Shown: in pieces, positions 1 through 7,383 of the stretch
Layout: each line of letters starts with the position of its first letter
Numbering within the stretch: position 1 is the first letter of the stretch
Assembly: GCA_001802655.1 (NCBI GenBank)
Contig: MGZO01000101.1
Span: 26,983-35,654, forward strand
Length of the DNA: 8,672 bases
From: Hydrogenophilales bacterium RIFOXYD1_FULL_62_11
GTDB taxonomy: Bacteria > Pseudomonadota > Gammaproteobacteria > Burkholderiales > Thiobacillaceae
Direction of reading: 5' to 3'
Position numbers and translations under genes: made by a program
Notes under the pieces: model-generated
What the model saw: only the letters and a program-made list of their open reading frames with translations
The model's database searches: none
What the model was told of the DNA's origin: nothing

Positions 1-1
1 G

Positions 2-1294
2 GGCGACGTGGTGCAGACCGTGTTCATCTTCGCTGCCGCCTTGCTGCTGGTGCTGCTGATGTTTTCCGGCACCCTGCGCGCGCGCCTGCGGGTGTTTTTA
101 TCCAAGCATTTCTTCAGCTACCGTTACGACTACCGCGAAGAGTGGCTCAAATTCACCCGCACCCTCACCGAAGGCCGACCCGGCGAGCAGCTGTGCGAGC
201 GCGCAGTCGAAGCGCTGGCCAAGCTGCTTGAAAGTCCCGGCGGCGCACTGTGGATGCGTGAAAGCCCGGGCAGCTACCAGCGCGCCAGCCACTGGAACTG
301 GGCCGACATTCAGGGCGCCGAGCCGGTCGATTCCGAATTCGTGCAATGGCTCACCCGCACCCAGTGGGTGATGGATCTGGACGAAATGCAAACCCGCCGC
401 GACCTCTACGGGGAACTCAATGCCCCCGTCTGGCTGCAGCAGACCGCTGACGCGTGGCTGGTGGTGCCGCTGCTGCTGCACGACGAATTGCTCGGCTTTG
501 TCGTGCTGAAACATTCGCTGGGAAAAATCAGCTTCAACTGGGAAGTGAGCGACCTGCTCAAGGTGGCGGCGCGTCAGGCAGCCGCGCATCTGGCGCAAAT
601 GCGCGCATCCAATGAGCTCATCGTGGCGCGCCAGTTCGAATCGTTCAACCGCACCACCACGTTCGTCATTCACGATCTGAAAAATCTGGTTGCCCAGCTC
701 TCGCTGCTGCTGGCCAACGCCGAAAAGCACAAGGACAACCCCGAGTTTCAGGCCGACATGCTGGACACGGTGGACAACGCCGTCACCCGCATGAACAAGG
801 TGCTCAGGCAATTGCGCCGCGACGGCAATGAAACCCGCAACCAGTCCACCAGCCTGACCGACATTCTGAACGAGGCAGTGAGCAGCAAGCAGGCGTTCAA
901 GCTGCGCCCCACCCTGGAGCTGCCGCCCACCCCGCTGCGGGTACGCGCCGAGCCCGAGCGCCTGACCCGCGCCATCGGCCACCTGCTGCAAAATGCACTG
1001 GAGGCGACCCCGCCAAACGGCAGCGTCACGCTGCGCGCATTTGAAGAAGCCGGGCAAGCCATCATCGAAATCACCGACACCGGCAGCGGCATGGACGACG
1101 ACTTCATTCGCACCCGCCTGTTCCAGCCCTTTGATTCGACCAAGGGCGCAGGCATGGGCATCGGCGCCTACGAATGCCGAGAAACCCTGCGCGCGCTCAA
1201 CGGCAACATCGAAGTCAGCAGCACGCCCGGCAAAGGCACCCGCTTTCGACTCAACTTACCGCTGGACAACGACTCTAAAGGAAACGCCGCATGA
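2..1294 (+). CDS. prsK: XrtA/PEP-CTERM system histidine kinase PrsK (5' end cut off)
   Basis: This is a sensor histidine kinase of the PEP-CTERM/exosortase system. By family knowledge it phosphorylates PrsR in response to an unidentified signal. The reading frame is open at the left edge and a full PrsK is nearer 680-700 residues, so the N-terminal membrane region is mostly missing; the GTG at 8 is not taken as the start. Numbering from that GTG, the segment shows the last membrane helix (about 4-21), a GAF-like domain (about 55-196), and the phosphoacceptor H222 in an IHDLKN H-box. The ATPase domain follows, with N329 in NALEA, a DTGSGM G1 box (357-362), a GAGMGIG G2 box (380-386) followed by AYECRE, and a final GKGTRF. 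The FDSTKGAGMGIGAYECRE stretch matches what I recall of PrsK kinases. All catalytic boxes are present, so the kinase looks active. The stop overlaps the prsR start in ATGA (1291-1294), which implies translational coupling of the pair. Confidence 0.93.
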   Translation, partial: GDVVQTVFIFAAALLLVLLMFSGTLRARLRVFLSKHFFSYRYDYREEWLKFTRTLTEGRPGEQLCERAVEALAKLLESPGGALWMRESPGSYQRASHWNWADIQGAEPVDSEFVQWLTRTQWVMDLDEMQTRRDLYGELNAPVWLQQTADAWLVVPLLLHDELLGFVVLKHSLGKISFNWEVSDLLKVAARQAAAHLAQMRASNELIVARQFESFNRTTTFVIHDLKNLVAQLSLLLANAEKHKDNPEFQADMLDTVDNAVTRMNKVLRQLRRDGNETRNQSTSLTDILNEAVSSKQAFKLRPTLELPPTPLRVRAEPERLTRAIGHLLQNALEATPPNGSVTLRAFEEAGQAIIEITDTGSGMDDDFIRTRLFQPFDSTKGAGMGIGAYECRETLRALNGNIEVSSTPGKGTRFRLNLPLDNDSKGNAA

Positions 1295-2643
1295 GCGACG
1301 CCAAAGCCAAAATACTGCTGGTGGAAGACGACCCCGGCCTGCAAAAGCAACTCAAGTGGAGCCTGGCCGATTACGAACTGGTGGTCGCCGACGACCGCGA
1401 CAGCGCCATCACCCAGCTGCGTCGCCACGAACCCGCAGTGGTGCTGCTCGATCTCGGCCTTCCCCCCGATGCCGATGGCGCGACCGAGGGGCTGGCCACG
1501 CTGCAGCAAATCCTGGCGCTCGCCCCTGCCACCAAGATCATCGTCGTCACCGGCAATCTCGACCGCAGCAATGCCGTTCAGGCGATCCGCCTGGGTGCGT
1601 ATGACTTTTTCCAGAAGCCGTTTGATCCAGACATCCTGGCGCTGATGATTGCCCGTGCGCTACACCTGCATGCACTGGAATATGAAAACCGCATGCTGCT
1701 CGCCAAACAGAGTGGATCGGCGCTGCGCGGCCTGATCACCAGCAGCGACTCGATGTTGAAGATCTGCCGCACCGTGGAAAAGGTCGCCCCGGCCAATGTC
1801 ACCGTGCTGCTGCTGGGCGAGTCTGGCACCGGTAAGGAAGTGTTGGCGCATGGCGTGCACGATCTTTCGCCGCGCGCCGGCAAGCGTTTCGTCGCGATCA
1901 ACTGCGCGGCAATTCCCGACACCCTGCTGGAGTCCGAACTGTTCGGCTATGAAAAGGGCGCATTCACCGGTGCCGCCAAACAGACCGCCGGCCGCATCGA
2001 ATACGCCAATGAGGGCACGTTGTTCCTGGATGAAATTGGCGACCTGCCGCTGCCGCTGCAAGCCAAGTTCCTGCGCTTTTTGCAGGAACGGGTGATCGAG
2101 CGGCTAGGTGGGCGCGGCGAAATCCCGGTCGACGTGCGCGTCGTCTGCGCGACCCACCGCGACCTTGCCGGCATGATCAAGGAAGGCAGCTTCCGTGAAG
2201 ACCTGTATTACCGGCTGTCCGAAATCACCGTCCAAATCCCGCCGCTGCGCGAGCGCCCTGGCGATGCCGTCCTGCTGGCGCAGGCCTTTCTGGAGCGCAA
2301 TGCACAGGAGCTCAACCGCAACATTCGCGGCTTCAGTTCCGATGCGCTGAACGCACTCGAAGCCCACACCTGGCCGGGCAACGTGCGTGAACTGGAAAAC
2401 CTGGTTAAGCGCGCCACCATCATGGCCGACGGCACCCAGATCACCGCCGCCGATCTCGGCCTGGAAGCCGGCCATGCCGATCCGCAGCCGCTCAACCTGC
2501 GACAGGCGCGCGAAAATGCCGAGCGCCAGGCCATCAGCCGCGCCCTCGCGCAAACCGACAACAGTATCGCGCAGGCTGCCGAGCTGCTGGGCATCACCCG
2601 CCCCACCCTGTACGACCTGATGGCAAAAGTCGGCCTGAAATAA
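1291..2643 (+). CDS. prsR: PEP-CTERM-box response regulator PrsR (sigma-54 activator)
   Basis: This is an NtrC-type response regulator of 450 residues with three domains. The receiver domain (about 6-128) has the acidic pocket E12-D13-D14, phosphoacceptor D54 (LLDLGLP), T87 and K109. The AAA+ domain (about 145-380) has Walker A GESGTGKE (176-183), the sigma-54 contact loop GAFTGA (223-228), Walker B FLDEIG with D247-E248, FREDLYYRL (301-309) and WPGNVRELEN (361-370). The C-terminal Fis-type helix-turn-helix spans about 414-450. An intact GAFTGA loop shows that it should work with RpoN. By family knowledge PrsK/PrsR activate genes for PEP-CTERM proteins and so affect flocs and extracellular matrix. 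The start is supported by AAAGGAAA at 1277-1284, about 7 bases upstream, and by the ATGA overlap with prsK. The receiver has a longer than usual loop after D54 (PPDADGATEG). No sigma-54 promoter of its own is visible, so it is probably transcribed with prsK. Confidence 0.96.
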   Translation: MSDAKAKILLVEDDPGLQKQLKWSLADYELVVADDRDSAITQLRRHEPAVVLLDLGLPPDADGATEGLATLQQILALAPATKIIVVTGNLDRSNAVQAIRLGAYDFFQKPFDPDILALMIARALHLHALEYENRMLLAKQSGSALRGLITSSDSMLKICRTVEKVAPANVTVLLLGESGTGKEVLAHGVHDLSPRAGKRFVAINCAAIPDTLLESELFGYEKGAFTGAAKQTAGRIEYANEGTLFLDEIGDLPLPLQAKFLRFLQERVIERLGGRGEIPVDVRVVCATHRDLAGMIKEGSFREDLYYRLSEITVQIPPLRERPGDAVLLAQAFLERNAQELNRNIRGFSSDALNALEAHTWPGNVRELENLVKRATIMADGTQITAADLGLEAGHADPQPLNLRQARENAERQAISRALAQTDNSIAQAAELLGITRPTLYDLMAKVGLK

Positions 2644-2679
2644 GCCTGTTGTCTCACCCCTATCTGCCCTGGAGCACCC

Positions 2680-5463
2680 ATGTCCCCGTTACGCCCCGCC
2701 TCACGACTGCTGCTGACCCTGATTTTGAGTGCGGGATTATTGACCGCGTGTGGCGGCGAGGACAGCGCCACGCTGGTGAAAGAAGCCAAAACCAAGCTTG
2801 CGGCCGGAGAGTTCAAGGCCGCGATGATCCAGCTCAAGAACGCCATCGAGCAGGACGAAAAAAATGCCGAGGCCCGCTTTGAACTGGGCCAGCTGTATCT
2901 CACCCAGCTCGATCTGGCGAGCGCGGAAAAAGAGTTTCGCCGCGCCCGCGATGGTGGCATCCCTGCCAGCACCGTCAACCCGTTGATTGCGCGCACGCTG
3001 CTGATGCAGCAGGACTACCAGCGCGTGCTCGACGAACTGCCGCTACCCAATGACGACAGTCCGAATGCCGCCACCCTGTTGGCCCTGCGCGCGTCGGCCG
3101 AACTCGGACTGCGCCGCCCGGACGACGCGCGCAAAACGCTCCAGCATGCACAGCAGATTGCTCCCGACAGCGCCCAGGTTCATCTGACGCTGGCCCAGCT
3201 GGCCCTGGCGGACAAGAACCTCGTGCAGGCAACGCTGGAAATCAATCAGGCGCTGCGCCTCGACCCCGGCTTTCAGGACGCCTTGATCCTGAAGGGCAAC
3301 CTGCTGCGTGCCAGTGGCAAACCGGCCGAAGCGATCGCAGCCTACCGCGAAGTCATCCGCCTGAACCCGCAAAACAGCGACACCCGGCTCGCGCTTGCGA
3401 GCATGGCCATCAACCAGAACCAGCTGGCCGACGCACGCAAGGAAGTCGATGCGGCGCTGAAAATCACGCCCAACAGCTTGCAGGCGCGCTACACCGAGGC
3501 GCTGATCGACTTTCAGGAAAAGAAAACCGAACGCGCACGCGACCGCCTCGCGGCCGTCCTCAAAACCGCACCCAATTTTGTTTCCGCCCTGTTGCTCGGC
3601 GGCGCAATCGAGTTTGCGCTCGGCAACATGCAGACGGCGGAATCGCATCTCAATAAAGTAGTCAAGGCCATGCCGGACAACCGCTATGCGGTCCGCCTGC
3701 TGGCCGCATCGCAACTTCGCCTCGGCCGTCCGGACGACGCGCAACGCACGTTGGCTGCATCGCTCAAGTCGGCGCAACCGGACGCCGGCGTGCTGGTGGT
3801 GGCCGGCGAAATCGCGCTGGCCAAAAAAGACTTCGCCCAGGCTTCGCACTACTTCGAGCAGGCTTCCAAACTCAACCCAGGCAACGCCGACATCCGCACC
3901 GAACTCGGCATTGCCCGCCTGGCGCAAGGCGACATCCGCGCGCTGGCCGACCTGCAAGGTGCAGCGGGAATGGCTGGTGCCAGCAATCGCGCAGACACTG
4001 TCATCATTCTCGACCAGCTCAAGCGCAAACAGTTTGATGCCGCGCTGGCCAGCATCGACACACTGGAAAAGAAACAAACCGTTACTGCCGTGACCTGGAA
4101 CTACCGGGGCGCGGCCTACCTCGGCAAACAGAATCCAGCGCGTGCGCGCGACAGCTTCAGCCAGGCGCTCAAACTCGACCCTGCGTTTTTCCCCGCTGCC
4201 GCCAACCTGGCGCAACTCGACCTGCAGGACAAACAGCCTGCCACCGCCCGCCAGCGTTTTGAAAGCGTGCTGAAAGCCGATCCCAGGCACCTCGACGCCA
4301 TGCTCGCGCTGGCCGACCTCGCCCAGCGCAGCCAAGATGAAAAGAACTATGTCGCCTGGCTGGAAAAGGCTGCCGCCGTCCATCCGCAAGCGCTGCAACC
4401 GCGCATTGCGCTGGCGCGCCACCTGCTAGCAAAAGGCGACAGGAACAAGGCGCTGGCCGTCGCACGCGAAGCCGTCAATGCGCAGCCGGACAGCGCTGCC
4501 GCACTGGACCTGCTGGGCAGCACCCAACTGGCGCTGGGCGACACCACCAACGCATTGAACAGCTTCGGCAAACTGGCGGAGCGCCAGCCCGGTCAGGCCG
4601 TGCCGCTGGCCAAACTGGCAACCGCACAAGTCGTCGCCAAGGACTACGCAGCGGCGCGCAAAAGCCTGCAGGCCGCCCTTCGACTCCAGCCTGACTTACT
4701 GGATGCACAAGCCATGCTGGTCAGCCTCGACATTCAGGGCGGGCGTCTGGACGACGCGCTCAAACTGGCCCGCCAGGTGCAACAGCAAAAGCCTGCCAAC
4801 CCGTCCGGCTATCTGCTGGAAAGCGATGTTGCGTATGCGCGCAAGGATTTTCCCGCAGCCCTGGCCACGCTGGAACGGGCGTATGCGCTGGCGCCTTCAG
4901 GCACCTTGCTCATCCGTCAGTTGAAAGTACTCGGCGCCATGCAGCGCCCGGAAGAGGGCGAAAAACGCCTGACAGCCTGGCTGGCCAAGCAGCCCAACGA
5001 TGCCAACAGCCGTGCGGCGCTGGCCGAAAGCCTGCTCAAGCGCAAACAGTTCGCTGCAGCGAGCGAACAGTACTGGCTACTCAACAGCAGCACCCCCAAC
5101 AATCTGCTGATCCTCAACAACCTTGCCTGGGCACTCGCAGAAAGCGGAGACACGCGCGCAACAAGCATCGCCGAACAAGCGTTCAAACTGGCGCCGGACA
5201 ATCCGGCTGTAATGGATACGCTGGGCTGGATTCTGGTACAGCAAAAACAGCCCGCGCGCGGGATCAAGCTGTTGCAACAGGCGCTGGCGAAAGCACCCGA
5301 TGCCGCCGAAATCCAGTACCACCTGGCGTCGGCCTATGTGCAGTCGGGCGATCGGGTGCGTGCACGCAGCGAACTCGAACGCCTGCTGGCGAACGGTCTG
5401 GCGTTTTCGCAGGAAGCGGACGCGCGCGCCCTGCTCAAGCAATTGCAGGCTGGCGCGCGCTGA
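2680..5463 (+). CDS. prsT: XrtA/PEP-CTERM system TPR-repeat lipoprotein PrsT
   Basis: This is a 927-residue lipoprotein made almost wholly of tetratricopeptide repeats. The N-terminus has R5 and R9, a hydrophobic core (about 10-22) and a lipobox LTAC with lipidated C24. The next residue is Gly, not Asp, which by the enterobacterial Lol rule favours the outer membrane, facing the periplasm. From about residue 30 to the end I count roughly 25 repeats of 33-35 residues by eye, often ending in a proline-containing turn such as LDPGF, LNPQN or LAPDN. Length and architecture fit the PEP-CTERM TPR lipoprotein family. Such proteins scaffold other proteins; here the likely partners are exopolysaccharide export or exosortase components, which is inference. 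No enzyme domain is visible. The start has GGAG at 2671-2674, 5 bases upstream, and lies 36 bases after prsR with no terminator between them, so prsK-prsR-prsT is probably one transcript. The repeats have diverged at DNA level, with no sign of recent duplication. Confidence 0.95.
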   Translation: MSPLRPASRLLLTLILSAGLLTACGGEDSATLVKEAKTKLAAGEFKAAMIQLKNAIEQDEKNAEARFELGQLYLTQLDLASAEKEFRRARDGGIPASTVNPLIARTLLMQQDYQRVLDELPLPNDDSPNAATLLALRASAELGLRRPDDARKTLQHAQQIAPDSAQVHLTLAQLALADKNLVQATLEINQALRLDPGFQDALILKGNLLRASGKPAEAIAAYREVIRLNPQNSDTRLALASMAINQNQLADARKEVDAALKITPNSLQARYTEALIDFQEKKTERARDRLAAVLKTAPNFVSALLLGGAIEFALGNMQTAESHLNKVVKAMPDNRYAVRLLAASQLRLGRPDDAQRTLAASLKSAQPDAGVLVVAGEIALAKKDFAQASHYFEQASKLNPGNADIRTELGIARLAQGDIRALADLQGAAGMAGASNRADTVIILDQLKRKQFDAALASIDTLEKKQTVTAVTWNYRGAAYLGKQNPARARDSFSQALKLDPAFFPAAANLAQLDLQDKQPATARQRFESVLKADPRHLDAMLALADLAQRSQDEKNYVAWLEKAAAVHPQALQPRIALARHLLAKGDRNKALAVAREAVNAQPDSAAALDLLGSTQLALGDTTNALNSFGKLAERQPGQAVPLAKLATAQVVAKDYAAARKSLQAALRLQPDLLDAQAMLVSLDIQGGRLDDALKLARQVQQQKPANPSGYLLESDVAYARKDFPAALATLERAYALAPSGTLLIRQLKVLGAMQRPEEGEKRLTAWLAKQPNDANSRAALAESLLKRKQFAAASEQYWLLNSSTPNNLLILNNLAWALAESGDTRATSIAEQAFKLAPDNPAVMDTLGWILVQQKQPARGIKLLQQALAKAPDAAEIQYHLASAYVQSGDRVRARSELERLLANGLAFSQEADARALLKQLQAGAR

Positions 5464-5472
5464 TCCTGGGCG

Positions 5473-5895
5473 TTACTTGCGCAGGCTGTCGCGGATCTCG
5501 CGCAGCAGCACCACATCTTCCGGCGTGGCAGGCGGTGCAGCAGGCACTTCGGCTTTCTTCAGCCGGTTGATCTGGCGTACCAGCATGAACACGATGAAGG
5601 CCAGGATGATGAAGTTGAGCAGGATGGTGAGGAAGTTGCCATAGGCAAACACCGGCACCCCGGCTTTTTTCACTTCCGCCAGCGTCATGACGACACCCTG
5701 CGGCACGCTGCCCAGTGCAATGAACATATTGGTGAAATCGAGGCCGCCGAACAGTGTGCTGGCGAGCGGCATGATGAGGTCGTTGACGATCGAGTCGACG
5801 ATCTTGCCAAAGGCCGCGCCGATGATGACGCCAACCGCCAGATCCAGCGCATTGCCCTTCACCGCAAACTCTTTAAATTCAGACACGAAGCTCAT
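5473..5895 (-). CDS. mscL: Large-conductance mechanosensitive channel MscL
   Basis: This inner-membrane channel opens under membrane tension and releases solutes during osmotic downshock. The 140-residue product is close to the 136 residues of the E. coli protein. It begins MSFVSEFKEFAVKGNALDLA, the conserved N-terminal helix. TM1 follows (about 15-43, with GVIIGAAFGKIVDSIVND lining the pore), then a periplasmic loop (about 44-76), TM2 (about 77-108, ending in LVRQINRLKK) and a C-terminal helix (EDVVLLREIRDSL) that forms the cytoplasmic bundle in the pentamer. A proline/alanine-rich linker (about 117-124) joins TM2 to that helix. The start is fixed by homology and by a strong Shine-Dalgarno AAGGGAG on the minus strand (5901-5907), 5 bases from the ATG. 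It converges on prsT with 9 bases between stop codons and diverges from dusB. It has no functional link to the PEP-CTERM genes beyond position. Confidence 0.98.
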   Translation of the reverse strand: MSFVSEFKEFAVKGNALDLAVGVIIGAAFGKIVDSIVNDLIMPLASTLFGGLDFTNMFIALGSVPQGVVMTLAEVKKAGVPVFAYGNFLTILLNFIILAFIVFMLVRQINRLKKAEVPAAPPATPEDVVLLREIRDSLRK

Positions 5896-5931
5896 TTTTT
5901 CTCCCTTGGTTTGAACGAAAGTACCGCTGTC

Positions 5932-5960
5932 ATGGTAGGGGCACAGGCGGTTTTTCTCCA
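5932..5960 (-). promoter_or_regulatory. Candidate sigma-70 promoter for mscL
   Basis: Read on the minus strand, TGGAGA (5955-5960, 4 of 6 matches to TTGACA) lies 17 bases before TACCAT (5932-5937, 4 of 6 matches to TATAAT). This would start transcription about 30 bases upstream of the mscL ATG, leaving room for its strong ribosome binding site. The hexamers are weak and were matched by eye, so this is only a suggestion. Confidence 0.22.
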
Positions 5961-5984
5961 GCCTTCATGTAATTTCTCATCTGC

Positions 5985-6013
5985 TTGGTGGGTGTTCCCG
6001 ACACGGGTAAAAT
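5985..6013 (+). promoter_or_regulatory. Candidate sigma-70 promoter for dusB-fis
   Basis: TAAAAT at 6008-6013 matches TATAAT at 5 of 6 positions and lies 17 bases after a poor -35 element TTGGTG (5985-5990, 3 of 6). It sits only 10 bases before the dusB ATG, so transcription would begin about 3-5 bases before the start codon. This fits the absence of a Shine-Dalgarno there. No Fis binding site could be assigned with confidence in the 128-base spacer. Confidence 0.33.
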
Positions 6014-6023
6014 CCGTCTCCTT

Positions 6024-7112
6024 ATGCGTATCGGCTCCCACCTCCTCAAAAACCGCCTGATCGTCGCCCCCATGGCCGGGGTGACCGACCGGCCGTTCCG
6101 CCAGCTTTGCAAAAGGCTGGGCGCGGGCATGGCGGTGTCCGAGATGGTGACGTCCAACTCGCTGCTGTACGGCTCGGCCAAAACCGCGCGGCGCGCCAAT
6201 CACGAAGGCGAGGTCGATCCGATCAGCGTGCAGATCGCCGGTGCCGATCCGGGGATGATGGCGGAAGCTGCACGCCACAACGTCGACCGTGGCGCACAGA
6301 TCATCGATATCAACATGGGCTGCCCGGCGAAGAAGGTGTGCAACGTGATGGCCGGCTCAGCCCTGCTGCAGGATGAAGCGCTGGTCAGCCGCATTCTCGA
6401 CGCCGTGGTCAAGGCGGTGCCCGAGGTGCCGGTGACGCTGAAGATCCGCACCGGCTGGGACCGCGAACACCGCAACGCGCTGAATATCCTGCAGATTGCC
6501 GAAAATGCCGGCGTGCAGGCGCTGGCGATGCACGGCCGCACTCGCGCCTGTGGCTACACCGGCGAGGCCGAATACGACACCATCCGCGCAGTCAAAGCGG
6601 CCGCACGCATTCCGGTGATTGCCAATGGCGACATCACCTCGCCGGAAAAAGCCAAATTCGTCCTCGAGTACACCGGCGCCGACGCTGTCATGATCGGCCG
6701 CGCCGCACAGGGCCGACCGTGGATTTTTCGCGAAATCGAACACTTCCTGAATACCGGCGAGCATCTGCCGCAACCCGAAGTGACGGAGATCCATGCCGTT
6801 CTGCTGGAACATATCCACGACCTGTACGCCTTTTACGGCGACCTCACTGGCGTGCGCATCGCGCGCAAGCATATTTCCTGGTACACCCGCGGCCTGATCG
6901 GCAGCAGCGCGTTTCGCCACACCATGAACCAGCTTGACTCGGCGACCGAACAACTCGCCATGGTCAACGACTATTTTTCCCAGGCGGCGCGCGCGGACAG
7001 TCGCCTGCGTTACGAAACATCCAGCGACACCCCCTCCGAATACTGCAGCGCAAGCAGTCATAAAAACCATACCACGCAAGATTTGCCGCCCGTCTCACAG
7101 CTCGCGGCATAA
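6024..7112 (+). CDS. dusB: tRNA-dihydrouridine synthase DusB
   Basis: This FMN- and NADPH-dependent enzyme reduces a specific uridine in the tRNA D-loop to dihydrouridine (position 17 in E. coli). The 362-residue product shows the family motifs: LIVAPMAGVTDRPFRQL (12-28) for FMN binding, DINMGCPAKK with catalytic C100, TLKIRTGW (138-145), HGRTRACGYTGEA (170-182), IANGDI (199-204) and the phosphate-binding MIGRAAQGRPW (223-233). The ATG at 6024 is chosen because MRIGSHLLKNRLIVAPMAG aligns residue for residue with the start of E. coli DusB as I remember it. The frame runs back to a TTG at 5985, but the extra 13 residues lack family resemblance. There is no clear Shine-Dalgarno. The protein exceeds the 321 residues of E. 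coli DusB mainly through a polar, apparently disordered tail (about 330-362). It precedes fis by 10 bases, the classic dusB-fis operon. Confidence 0.97.
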   Translation: MRIGSHLLKNRLIVAPMAGVTDRPFRQLCKRLGAGMAVSEMVTSNSLLYGSAKTARRANHEGEVDPISVQIAGADPGMMAEAARHNVDRGAQIIDINMGCPAKKVCNVMAGSALLQDEALVSRILDAVVKAVPEVPVTLKIRTGWDREHRNALNILQIAENAGVQALAMHGRTRACGYTGEAEYDTIRAVKAAARIPVIANGDITSPEKAKFVLEYTGADAVMIGRAAQGRPWIFREIEHFLNTGEHLPQPEVTEIHAVLLEHIHDLYAFYGDLTGVRIARKHISWYTRGLIGSSAFRHTMNQLDSATEQLAMVNDYFSQAARADSRLRYETSSDTPSEYCSASSHKNHTTQDLPPVSQLAA

Positions 7113-7118
7113 AGGGAG
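7113..7118 (+). promoter_or_regulatory. Ribosome binding site that fixes the fis start
   Basis: AGGGAG begins immediately after the dusB TAA and lies 4 bases before the ATG at 7123. The fis frame stays open upstream into dusB, so this strong site decides the start. Confidence 0.8.
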
Positions 7119-7122
7119 AACA

Positions 7123-7362
7123 ATGATCGAAGAAACCGAAATCGCTGCCTGCATGCGGCGGTCGCTCAATCGCTATTTCAAGGATCTCGACGGCGAAACG
7201 CCGAGCGAGATCTACAACATGGTGCTGGGTGCCGTGGAAAAACCCCTGCTCGCTTATATTCTTGACCGTTCCGCGGGCAACCAGACCCGCGCCGCCGAAA
7301 TGCTCGGCATCAACCGCAACACGCTGCGCAAAAAAATGCGCGAACACGGCCTCTCCGAATAA
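7123..7362 (+). CDS. fis: Fis family DNA-binding nucleoid protein
   Basis: Fis is a small dimeric nucleoid-associated protein that bends DNA and modulates rRNA promoters, recombination and growth-phase gene expression. The product has 79 residues. The C-terminal helix-turn-helix is unmistakable: GNQTRAAEMLGINRNTLRKK (52-71), nearly identical to E. coli Fis. The middle (about 10-48) forms the dimerisation helices. The N-terminal beta-hairpin of E. coli Fis, needed there for activating invertases such as Hin, is essentially absent. This short form is usual in betaproteobacteria, so I do not read it as a truncation. A frame extension upstream exists but lies inside dusB and lacks similarity to Fis. 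It is probably transcribed with dusB, 10 bases away; purH follows after 21 bases. Regulation in E. coli is by Fis itself and growth rate, but no equivalent sites are visible here. Confidence 0.96.
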   Translation: MIEETEIAACMRRSLNRYFKDLDGETPSEIYNMVLGAVEKPLLAYILDRSAGNQTRAAEMLGINRNTLRKKMREHGLSE

Positions 7363-7364
7363 GC

Positions 7365-7376
7365 CTTTTATAAAAG
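7365..7376 (+). repeat. Perfect 12-base palindrome between fis and purH
   Basis: CTTTTATAAAAG is its own reverse complement and fills the middle of the 21-base fis-purH gap. It contains TATAAA (7369-7374), a 5 of 6 match to a -10 hexamer, 9 bases before the purH ATG. No good -35 lies 16-18 bases upstream. It could be part of a promoter, a protein-binding half-turn or chance. Confidence 0.45.
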
Positions 7377-7383
7377 CCGCCCC

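Noticed and set aside
98..1057. A 319-codon open frame on the minus strand inside prsK
   Set aside because: It is opposite the conserved kinase boxes and has low-complexity antisense composition.
1824..1840. TGGCAC-containing stretch resembling a sigma-54 -24 element
   Set aside because: It encodes the Walker A motif of PrsR and lacks the matching -12 TTGC at the right spacing.
3118..3743. Shared CCGGACGACGCGC in two prsT repeats, considered as a recent duplication
   Set aside because: The identity is only about 13 bases and is explained by a recurring RPDDA codon pattern in diverged TPR units.
3043..4422. A 459-codon open frame on the minus strand inside prsT
   Set aside because: Its composition simply mirrors the TPR codons on the other strand, with no recognisable domain or ribosome site; prsT has a clear lipobox and repeat structure.
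5485..5506. Imperfect hairpin GCTG-T-CGCG / CGCGCAGC near the prsT-mscL junction, considered as a terminator
   Set aside because: It lies within the conserved end of the mscL coding sequence and is not followed by a T-run on either strand.
5985..6023. Upstream TTG/GTG starts for dusB
   Set aside because: The added 13 residues have no similarity to the family, while the ATG at 6024 aligns with the start of E. coli DusB.
7326..7341. GCGCA-A6-TGCGC inverted repeat at the end of fis, considered as a Fis autoregulatory site or slippage site
   Set aside because: It encodes the conserved RKKMR of the Fis recognition region, and the G and C positions do not fit the 15-base Fis consensus spacing.
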